From the NCBI GenBank assembly GCA_005883625.1, contig VBDU01000074.1, positions 31,498-95,497 of the forward strand: 64,000 nucleotides of DNA. Direction: 5' to 3'. Position 1 is the stretch's first letter, and the number at the start of each line of letters is the position of its first letter. A program made the position numbers and the translations under genes. The stretch comes from Chloroflexota bacterium (lineage in GTDB: Bacteria; Chloroflexota; Limnocylindria; P2-11E). This document shows, one piece after another, positions 57,810-64,000 of the stretch. Under the pieces are notes generated by a model. That model was not told the DNA's origin, made no database searches, and saw only the letters and a list, made by a program, of their open reading frames with translations.

Positions 57810-58834
57810 TAGGCGAGCTTCTCCGCGACCGGCTTGGCGGCGGACCCGATCCTCGCGGCGACGGCCTCCCAGCGGATGCACGCGGCCTCGTGTCCCGGCG
57901 TGTCGACGGGCAGAAGCGGCGGGTCGCTTTCGCGGCAGTCGTCGACGTGGAACGGGCAGCGCGGGTAATACGTGCAGCCGCGCGGGAGGCGGATGAGGTC
58001 CGGCGGCGACCCGGGGATCGACGCGACCGACCCGAGCGCGCCGGACACGCGCGGGACCGCTCGCAGCAGGCCGATCGAATACGGATGGCGCGGCCGATAA
58101 AAGAGGTCGTCGACGCCTGCGCGCTCCACGATCCGGCCCGCATACATCGTGAGCATGCGGTCGGCGAGCTCGGCGGCCATCGACAGGTCGTGCGAGATGA
58201 AGATCGTCGCGAAGTGAAGCTTTCGCCGGAGCTCGCGGAGAAGGTCGATGATCGCGCGCTGCGTGAGGATGTCGAGGGCGGTCGTCGGCTCGTCGAGGAT
58301 GACGATGCGCGGATCGAGGAGCAGCGCCATCGCGATGAGGACGCGCTGGCGCATCCCGCCCGAGAGCTCGTGCGCGTAGGCGCTCAGTATGCGATCGGGA
58401 TCGAGGTGCACGAGGTGGAGGAGCTCGCGCGCGCGGTCGTGCACGCGATGGCGGTCGTGCATGCCGTGCGCGCGGCCGGTGTCGAAGAAGTGCTCCCAGA
58501 TCGTGATCACGGGATTGAACGCGGACAGCGCGGCCTGGAACACCATCGCGCACTCGGCCCAGCGGAACCGACGGAGCTCCTCGCTGTCGAGCTCGAGGAC
58601 CGCAACGCGCTCCCGCCCGCTGTCATACACGATCTGGCCGCCGGTGATCCGAGCGCTGCGCGGCGAGAGGCGAACGAGGCCGACGGCGAGGGTCGTTTTG
58701 CCGGAGCCCGACTCGCCGATGATCGCGAGCGTCTCGCCCTGTTCGAGGTCGAACGAGACGTCGCGCACCGCATGGATGGGACCGCGGCGCGTCCGGTACT
58801 CGATCGAGAGCCCGCGGACCGACAGGATGGGCAT
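57809..58834 (-). CDS. oligopeptide-type ABC ATPase (OppD/DppD-like)
   Basis: 341 residues. Walker A is IIGESGSGKTTLAVGL, signature HELSGGMRQRVLIAMAL, Walker B IVILDEPTTALDI, H-loop IFISHDLSMAAE, and the cysteine tail CTYYPRCPFHVDDC. It pairs with the other ATPase to power the DppBC permeases. ATG start, five bases after the permease stop. Confidence 0.92.
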   Translation of the reverse strand: MPILSVRGLSIEYRTRRGPIHAVRDVSFDLEQGETLAIIGESGSGKTTLAVGLVRLSPRSARITGGQIVYDSGRERVAVLELDSEELRRFRWAECAMVFQAALSAFNPVITIWEHFFDTGRAHGMHDRHRVHDRARELLHLVHLDPDRILSAYAHELSGGMRQRVLIAMALLLDPRIVILDEPTTALDILTQRAIIDLLRELRRKLHFATIFISHDLSMAAELADRMLTMYAGRIVERAGVDDLFYRPRHPYSIGLLRAVPRVSGALGSVASIPGSPPDLIRLPRGCTYYPRCPFHVDDCRESDPPLLPVDTPGHEAACIRWEAVAARIGSAAKPVAEKLA

Positions 58835-58839
58835 ACGGC

Positions 58840-59739
58840 TCAGGAGCGCAGACGCGGGTTGAAGACGTCCTCGAGTCCCGACGCGAGCCACACGAGAGAA
58901 AGCTGGAAGAGCGCGATCGCCATGATCGGGCCCATCAGGTAGAAGAAGCTGTCCTTGAAGAAGAGCGCGCCCTGGTTGTACGCGAAGTACAGCATGATCG
59001 CCCAGCTCTTCCCCGACAGCGGCACGAGGCCGAGGAACATGATCGCGGCCTGGGCGTAGATCGCGTAGGTCATGGCGATGATGAAATTGATCGCGATGTA
59101 GCTGCGCATGTTCGGCAGCATCTCGCGGAACACGATGTGGAGCAGCCCGAGGTCGAGCGAGCGCGCCGCCTCGACGAAGTCGCGCTCCTTCAGGGACAGC
59201 ACCTGTGCGCGGATCTGCCGCAGGAGCGCCGGCCACTGAAGCAGCGCGAGGATGATCGCGAGCGATATGAAGGAGGTCGGACGGAAGATCGCTGCGATCA
59301 CGATCAGCAGCACGAGCTGCGGGATCGTGAGCGCGACGTCCGTGATCGCGAGGATGAGCACGTCGGCCCTGCCTCCCAGGGTCGCCGCGATCGCGCCGAA
59401 GGTGATGGCGATGAGCGTCGAGAAGAGCGCCGCGAGGATCGCGGTCGTGATGATGTCCTGGCCGCCGTAGACGATCTGATTCAGGACGTCGCGGCCCTGG
59501 TAGTCGGTCCCGAGCGGATGCCCGAATGATGGGGCCGAGTAGATCGCGGTCACGTCGACCCGATCCTGGAGGGGCACGACGAGCGGCGCGAGGTACGCCA
59601 GGGCGAGGAAGAAGACGACGCCGAACAGGCCGGCGAGACCCACGGGCTTCCGCGACAGCACCCGCAGGAACTCGATGACCGCGGATACCGGTCCGGGGAG
59701 CGCGAGCTCGCGGCGGGCGGGCGCGGCGATCGTGGTCAC
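58840..59739 (-). CDS. oligopeptide-type ABC permease (DppC-like)
   Basis: 299 residues with six helices. It has GTDYQGRDVLNQIVYGGQ, typical of DppC N-terminal parts, and the EAA-like loop FVEAARSLDLGLLHIVFREM. GTG start overlapping the DppB stop (GTGA). It forms the membrane channel with DppB. Confidence 0.9.
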   Translation of the reverse strand: MTTIAAPARRELALPGPVSAVIEFLRVLSRKPVGLAGLFGVVFFLALAYLAPLVVPLQDRVDVTAIYSAPSFGHPLGTDYQGRDVLNQIVYGGQDIITTAILAALFSTLIAITFGAIAATLGGRADVLILAITDVALTIPQLVLLIVIAAIFRPTSFISLAIILALLQWPALLRQIRAQVLSLKERDFVEAARSLDLGLLHIVFREMLPNMRSYIAINFIIAMTYAIYAQAAIMFLGLVPLSGKSWAIMLYFAYNQGALFFKDSFFYLMGPIMAIALFQLSLVWLASGLEDVFNPRLRS

Positions 59740-60848
59740 GTCCCCGAGGCTCCCCCGGCGCGGCCAATGCGAGGATCGAGCCTGCTGTAGAGCAGGTCGG
59801 CGACGAGATTCGCGACGATGACGGCGACCGTCGTCATGAGGATGATCCCCTGCATGACCGGGTAGTCGCGCTGGTCGACCGCCTTCACGAGGCGCAGGCC
59901 CACGCCCTGGTAGACGAAGATCTGCTCGATGATCACCGCGCCCCCGACGACCGCGCCCGCTGCGATCGCGAACTGCGACACGAGCGGAAGCACCGCGTTG
60001 CGGCCCACGTACGCGGTCGTGATGCGGCCGTCGGAAAGACCACGCGCGCGAGCGACGGTGACGTGGTCCTCCTCGAGCGCGGCGAGTGTCGCAGAGCGCA
60101 TCGAGAGGATCCAGAGTCCGATGTGAGTCAGGAAGAACACGCTGATGGGCAGCGCGGCGTGGAAGAAGAGGTCGCCGATGAACGCTGGCGAGAAGCCGGG
60201 CGTCATTCCGGGTGAGAACGCGCCGCGCATCTGCGTGATCGGCAGCCAGCGCAGCTGGATGCCGAAGATGAGGAGGATGAGCAGCGCGATGAGGTACGCC
60301 GGCACCGAGCTGATGACCGACCCGGCCGTCGAGACGACGTGGTCGAGCGGGCTGTTCCGCCGGTACGCCGCGACGAGGCCGAGGCCGATCCCGGACACGA
60401 ATGAGAGCAGGAGTCCCGTGCCCACCGCGAAGAGCGTCCAGGGGAGCACCGCGAGGACGATCGACGTCACTGACGTGCCCTGCGAGAGGAACGAGTTGCC
60501 GAGGTCGGCGCGCGCGAGGTTGGCGAGGTACTCGAGATATTGCTGCCCGACCGGCGCGTTGAGATCGATGTCGAAGAGACCCGAGGCGGCCGCGGCGGCG
60601 TCCGCGTAGGACATTTGGCCGTTCTGCATGAGCTCGTCGATCTTCAGCTCCACGGGGCTGCCGGGCATGAGCCGGATGAGGAAGAACGTGATCGTGCTCG
60701 TCACGTAGATCGTGAGGACCGCCTTTGCGATCGCCTGCGTGAGGGGCCGTCGCCAGAGGGCGCCGACGTGACCGCGCGCCCGCGACAGCGGCGATCGGCG
60801 GAAGGTGCGGACCTGGAGGGTCGCGTCCGCCGGCGTCATGGTCGCCAT
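59736..60848 (-). CDS. oligopeptide-type ABC permease (DppB-like)
   Basis: 370 residues with six helices. It has STITFFLIRLMPGSPVELKI and NLARADLGNSFLSQG, family hallmarks, and the EAA-like loop EEDHVTVARARGLSDGRITT. First transporter gene of the operon, ten bases after the MarR stop. The substrate is peptide-like or a nickel/sugar oligomer, not fixed by sequence. Confidence 0.9.
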   Translation of the reverse strand: MATMTPADATLQVRTFRRSPLSRARGHVGALWRRPLTQAIAKAVLTIYVTSTITFFLIRLMPGSPVELKIDELMQNGQMSYADAAAAASGLFDIDLNAPVGQQYLEYLANLARADLGNSFLSQGTSVTSIVLAVLPWTLFAVGTGLLLSFVSGIGLGLVAAYRRNSPLDHVVSTAGSVISSVPAYLIALLILLIFGIQLRWLPITQMRGAFSPGMTPGFSPAFIGDLFFHAALPISVFFLTHIGLWILSMRSATLAALEEDHVTVARARGLSDGRITTAYVGRNAVLPLVSQFAIAAGAVVGGAVIIEQIFVYQGVGLRLVKAVDQRDYPVMQGIILMTTVAVIVANLVADLLYSRLDPRIGRAGGASGT

Positions 60849-60857
60849 GGCGAAAGA

Positions 60858-61385
60858 CTAGACCGGCGCTGACTCCCCGGGCCGCTGCGCCTTGTCTCCG
60901 ATGCGGTCGAGCGCGGCCCGGATCACGGCCGCCTCTCGGTCTGTGAGCTCGTCCGCGAAATGCGTGGCCAGTCCTCGTAGATGCGCCGGCGTCGACCGCA
61001 CGAGGGCGCGGCGTCCGCGCGGCGTCAGCGTGGCGTACTGGCCGCGCCGATCGTTCTCGCTGGCGCGGCGTTCGACGAGGCCCTGTTCCTCGAGCCGATC
61101 GAGCGCACGGGTCAGCCCGCTTCTCGAGAGAAACGCCTCGTCGGCGAGGGTGCACAGCCGGATCCCCCGCGCGGGCGACTCGGCGAGGACGAGGAGCACC
61201 CAGTACGAGGAGAGCGGGAGGCCGCCCGTCGCTTCGGCCTCACGGTCCAGCGCCCGGGTGACCGCGGAGTAGGCGCGCACGAGCGCGCGCCAGGCGCCGA
61301 GCTCGTCCTGGCTCAGCCGCCGCTTTCGGACCTTTGGAATAAGTTGCGCAGGCAACCAGTTGATTGTACCAGCAACTACCGCCAT
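60858..61385 (-). CDS. MarR-family regulator
   Basis: 175 residues from ATG 61385, but the first part (VVAGTINWLPAQLIPK) overlaps the promoter, so a downstream start such as TTG 61355 is more likely. The winged helix is LCTLADEAFLSRSGLTRALD followed by GLVERRASENDRRGQYATLT. MarR proteins respond to phenolics or oxidants. It is the first gene of the ABC operon and is divergent from yceI, so it probably controls both. Confidence 0.85.
   Translation of the reverse strand: MAVVAGTINWLPAQLIPKVRKRRLSQDELGAWRALVRAYSAVTRALDREAEATGGLPLSSYWVLLVLAESPARGIRLCTLADEAFLSRSGLTRALDRLEEQGLVERRASENDRRGQYATLTPRGRRALVRSTPAHLRGLATHFADELTDREAAVIRAALDRIGDKAQRPGESAPV
61343..61376. promoter_or_regulatory. MarR/yceI intergenic operator and promoter
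   Basis: Alternating GTTG, CAAC, GTTG, CAAC words at 61343, 61353, 61359 and 61373 make nested palindromes, including CAACCAGTTG. On the minus strand an extended -10 (TGGTACAAT) lies at 61371-61363. A MarR binding array controlling both divergent genes fits. Confidence 0.5.
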
Positions 61386-61408
61386 CGAGGCAGGAGGAAA
61401 TAGAACAT

Positions 61409-61957
61409 ATGACGTGGTACATCGATCCGCATCACTCGAGCGTGACCTTCGGCGTGAAGCACATGATGGTCGCGACGGTACGCGGTAGCTTCACCGGGCT
61501 GCGCGGGACGATCGAGTACGACCCCAGGTCGCCCGACCGCACGCGCATCGAGGCGATCGTCGGTGCTCATACGGTGAACACCGGCGAGGAGAAGCGCGAC
61601 GGGCATCTGCGTTCGGCGGACTTCTTCGATGCCCAGAACCACCCCGAGATCCGCTTCAGGAGCACCTCGGTCCAGCCAAAGGGCGACGACCACTACGCCA
61701 TCACCGGCGAGCTCACGATCCGTGGGGTCACGAAGGTCGTCACCGCCGACGTCGAGGTCGCGGGAATCGGCGAGGATGGCAAGGGCCAGCAGCGTCTGGG
61801 CGCCGACGCGACGTTCACGATCGACCGCAAGGAATTCGGCCTCGTGTGGAACCAGCCGGTGCAGAACGGCGTCCTCGTCGGCGACAAGGTCAAGCTCGAG
61901 ATCGGCGTGTCCGCGCTCGACGCATCGACGGCGAAGCAGTGGGGACTCGCCGCCTAA
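61409..61957 (+). CDS. YceI-family lipocalin-like protein
   Basis: 182 residues, cytoplasmic form without signal peptide. Family signature is DPHHSSVTFGVKHMMVATVR, NTGEEKRDGHLRSADFFDA and ITGELTIRGVTKVVTADVEV. YceI proteins bind isoprenoid or amide lipids. AGGAGG lies 11 bases before ATG 61409. It is divergent from marR; it converges with the HAD gene, overlapping by four bases. Confidence 0.92.
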   Translation: MTWYIDPHHSSVTFGVKHMMVATVRGSFTGLRGTIEYDPRSPDRTRIEAIVGAHTVNTGEEKRDGHLRSADFFDAQNHPEIRFRSTSVQPKGDDHYAITGELTIRGVTKVVTADVEVAGIGEDGKGQQRLGADATFTIDRKEFGLVWNQPVQNGVLVGDKVKLEIGVSALDASTAKQWGLAA

Positions 61958-62610
61958 GCGAACCTCGCGAGCGCGTCCGCCAGTGGCAGGTCGGACAAGG
62001 ACTCAAGCAGGAGGTCGGCCTCGCCGAGATCGCGTTGCCGGGTGAGCTGATTCGGTACGGCGATGCAGGCGAGGCCGGCCGCTTTCGCGGCGCGGATGCC
62101 GTTCGGCGAGTCCTCGATGGCGATCGCCTCGCCCGGGGAGATGCCGAGCCTTTCGACCGCGCGCAGGAAGAGATCCGGCTCCGGCTTGGCGCGCGCGACG
62201 TCCTCGCGGCACACAACCGCATCCCAGTGCTCCATGAACGCGAGACGCTCGAGGTGACCGCAGACCCAGCTCCGCGGTGAGCTCGAGGCGATCCCCAGCC
62301 GCAGCCCGCGCGACTTCGCCTCCATTACCCACTCGCGAACGCCGACGATGACGTCGAGCGCGTGGATGAGCTCTTCCTTTCGCGCATCGCGGCGCGCCTT
62401 GATCGCGGCCCGATCGAGCTCATGTCCGAGCAGCGTCTCGAGGTGGCCATGGACGTCGATCCATCCCGACTCGCGGCCGATGTAGTCGAACCACCAGTCG
62501 AGCTCGAGGCTCACTCCGTGCTCCTGGAAGAGCTCCGCCCAGGCTTGGAACGCGGGCGACTCGGTCTCGAGGATCAGCCCGTCGAAATCGAAGACCAGTC
62601 CCCGGATCAC
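61954..62610 (-). CDS. HAD-superfamily phosphatase/phosphomutase
   Basis: 218 residues. Motif I is VFDFDGLILETES with nucleophile D and acid D, a helical cap, motif II IASSSPRSW, the lysine in ARAKPEPDLFL and motif IV AIEDSPNGIRAAKAAG. It matches beta-phosphoglucomutase/sugar-phosphatase members. GTG start overlaps the M20 peptidase stop. Confidence 0.87.
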   Translation of the reverse strand: MIRGLVFDFDGLILETESPAFQAWAELFQEHGVSLELDWWFDYIGRESGWIDVHGHLETLLGHELDRAAIKARRDARKEELIHALDVIVGVREWVMEAKSRGLRLGIASSSPRSWVCGHLERLAFMEHWDAVVCREDVARAKPEPDLFLRAVERLGISPGEAIAIEDSPNGIRAAKAAGLACIAVPNQLTRQRDLGEADLLLESLSDLPLADALARFA

Positions 62611-63959
62611 GCCTGCGTGGCGAAGAGCGAGTAGAGCTTCGTCGTCGCGCGCAGCGCGCGCCAGTAGTTCTCGAGAAGGATGTGCTCGTTCGGCGCGTGG
62701 GCTCCCGCTCCTGGGTGGCCCATGCCCAGCGTGACGTTGGGCATCTTGCGCGCGTTGCACACGACCCACATGGGCGAGGTGCCGCCGCTGTTCGGGACGA
62801 GGACCGCGGGCTTGCCGAACTCCTGCTCGGCGACCGCCTTCACCGCGCGCACCAGTGGCGAGTCCGCCGCGCCGCGGTAGGGGTGCTCGCCTTCTTCGGC
62901 GCTGAAGACGACGTCGTCGAAGCCGCTCCGGTCGAGGTGGGCGCGCAGGAGCGTCGCGATCTTCATCGGGTCCTGGTCGGGCACGAGGCGGAAGTCGACC
63001 TTCGCCGTCGCCTCACACGGGATCACCGTCTTCGACCCGGGCCCGTTGTACCCCGACTCGATGCCACAGACGTTGCAGGTGGGCTCGAACACGGCGGCGT
63101 ACCGGACGTCCTCGTCGCCGCGGCCGAACGCGAAGCGCTCGATGCCGAGGATCTCCTTCATGGCCTGCGGCTCGAACGGCGCCTCGGCGACCATGCGGCG
63201 CTCCGCGTCCGTCGGTCTGCGCACGTCGTCGTAGAAGCCCGCGATCCGGACGCGCCCGCGCTCGTCCATGAGCGAAGCGAGCGCATGCGCGAGCCGCCAG
63301 GCCGCGTTCGGGTAGTGCGTCGCGCCGCCGGAGTGCGCGTCGCGCGACATCGTGCGCACGCGAAAGTGGCAGTAGAGGATGCCCTTGCCACCCAGCGAGA
63401 GCTGCGGGCGTCCCGCGGCGTCGATCGCGCCGCCCTCCTTCAGCGCGCCGTCGCCGTCGGTGAGTCCCGGGTCGAGCGCGAGGAGCCGCCCGAGGTTCGA
63501 GCTCCCCGACTCCTCTTCACCTTCGATGAGGAAGCGGATCCTGATCGGCAGCTCGCCGAACACCGCGCGGTGCGCTTCGATCGCCTGGATGCGGAGCAGC
63601 AGGTGTCCCTTGTTGTCGTCGACGCCGCGCGCGTACACCGCGCCGTCGCGCACCGCCGGCTCGTACGGAGGCGTCTGCCAGAGGGCGAGGGGCACCGCCG
63701 GCTGCACGTCGTAGTGCTGCACCCCGACGAGGGTCCGCTTGCCGGAGCCCGTCTCGCCGACCACGAGCGCGGGCGCGTCCACGACGCGGAGGATCCGGGC
63801 GCTGCAGCCCGCGGACGCCAGCCGGTCGCGGCACCACGTCGCCGCGGCGTCGAGCGCCGTGGGATCGGACGCTTCGGACGGGATCGCGCACAGCTCGACG
63901 AGCTCACGTACGAATCGCTGCTTGTTCGCCTCGAGGTAACCCTGGAGGGGGTCGCTCAC
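62607..63959 (-). CDS. M20-family dipeptidase
   Basis: 450 residues. Metal ligands are H in VGVQHYDVQPA, D in ARGVDDNKGHLL, E-E in LIEGEEESGSSN, and a late H in GMGHPGAGAHAPNEHI; the lid domain has MSRDAHSGGATHYPNA. These enzymes hydrolyse dipeptides or N-acyl amino acids with two metals. ATG start. It is the first gene of a two-gene operon with the HAD enzyme. Confidence 0.92.
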   Translation of the reverse strand: MSDPLQGYLEANKQRFVRELVELCAIPSEASDPTALDAAATWCRDRLASAGCSARILRVVDAPALVVGETGSGKRTLVGVQHYDVQPAVPLALWQTPPYEPAVRDGAVYARGVDDNKGHLLLRIQAIEAHRAVFGELPIRIRFLIEGEEESGSSNLGRLLALDPGLTDGDGALKEGGAIDAAGRPQLSLGGKGILYCHFRVRTMSRDAHSGGATHYPNAAWRLAHALASLMDERGRVRIAGFYDDVRRPTDAERRMVAEAPFEPQAMKEILGIERFAFGRGDEDVRYAAVFEPTCNVCGIESGYNGPGSKTVIPCEATAKVDFRLVPDQDPMKIATLLRAHLDRSGFDDVVFSAEEGEHPYRGAADSPLVRAVKAVAEQEFGKPAVLVPNSGGTSPMWVVCNARKMPNVTLGMGHPGAGAHAPNEHILLENYWRALRATTKLYSLFATQA

Positions 63960-63978
63960 CGGCGCAGTATGGCTTCCG

Positions 63979-64000
63979 ATGCCCGACGTGTGGACCAGGC
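63979..64000 (+). CDS. possible gene start at the right edge
   Basis: ATG 63979 opens a frame (MPDVWTR) to the window end, 19 bases from the divergent dipeptidase start. Too short to identify. Confidence 0.25.

Noticed and set aside
1..64000. CRISPR arrays, tRNA, rRNA, prophage or insertion sequences
   Set aside because: No regularly spaced direct repeats, no cloverleaf with a recognisable T-loop in any gap, no transposase or phage motifs were found.

Overview
The window is a densely packed, very GC-rich (about 70% by eye) bacterial chromosome segment. It has no rRNA, no recognisable tRNA, no CRISPR array, no phage genes and no transposase. GTG starts are common, and most neighbouring genes in the same direction overlap by a few bases. 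Gene content points to an uncultured monoderm-like soil or groundwater bacterium, most plausibly Chloroflexota (Limnocylindria-like), with Actinomycetota as the alternative. The pointers are many TolB/PD40 propellers, ECF sigma factors, an LLM/F420-type oxidoreductase, a cyclase-ATPase-TPR giant and a surface protein with a sortase-like tail. This assignment is inference.

Layout. 1-8.2 kb (minus strand): an operon starting with an IclR regulator, then a 4-hydroxybenzoyl-CoA-reductase-type molybdenum enzyme (hcrC, hcrA and a damaged hcrB), a MocA-like cofactor enzyme, a Tat-exported 4x[4Fe-4S] protein, a membrane cytochrome b, a small membrane protein and a TolB-like propeller. 8.5-11 kb (plus): a PaaK-type aryl-CoA ligase, a cysteine-less AhpD-fold protein and a LysE exporter. 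11-18 kb: nicotinamidase-like hydrolase, IscA/HesB protein, VOC protein, SPATA20/YyaL-type thioredoxin protein, amidohydrolase, phosphodiesterase and cupin. 18-23 kb (minus): epimerase, ECF sigma, membrane-anchored anti-sigma-like protein and ABC exporter in one coupled operon. 23-26 kb (plus): SRPBCC proteins, hemerythrin, methyltransferase and DUF2231 protein. 26-29.4 kb (minus): tandem PTPS, SDR, GTP cyclohydrolase I and a GT4 glycosyltransferase in overlapping order. This is the gene set expected for a glycosylated tetrahydropterin and is the most interesting locus. 29.5-44 kb: EamA transporters, M24 and S9 peptidases, two S41 lipoproteins around an ECF sigma factor, a rhodanese-MoeB fusion, a repeat protein and a phytoene-desaturase-like oxidoreductase. 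44-54 kb: methyltransferase, adenylate-cyclase/ATPase/TPR protein, secreted protein, TetR with two operator-like sites, a damaged aminotransferase, cupin and LLM oxidoreductase. 54-64 kb: MarR followed by an oligopeptide-type ABC operon (damaged binding protein), YceI, HAD phosphatase and M20 dipeptidase.

Two window-wide patterns stand out. First, three genes (hcrB, an aminotransferase, an ABC binding protein) each lack an internal conserved stretch of roughly 110-140 bp and change frame there, and all three leave the same length remainder. Second, a GC-rich palindrome containing GGGGGCTCCGCCCCC, in some copies with an adjacent CTAG, recurs at gene ends and is translated into the termini of several proteins.
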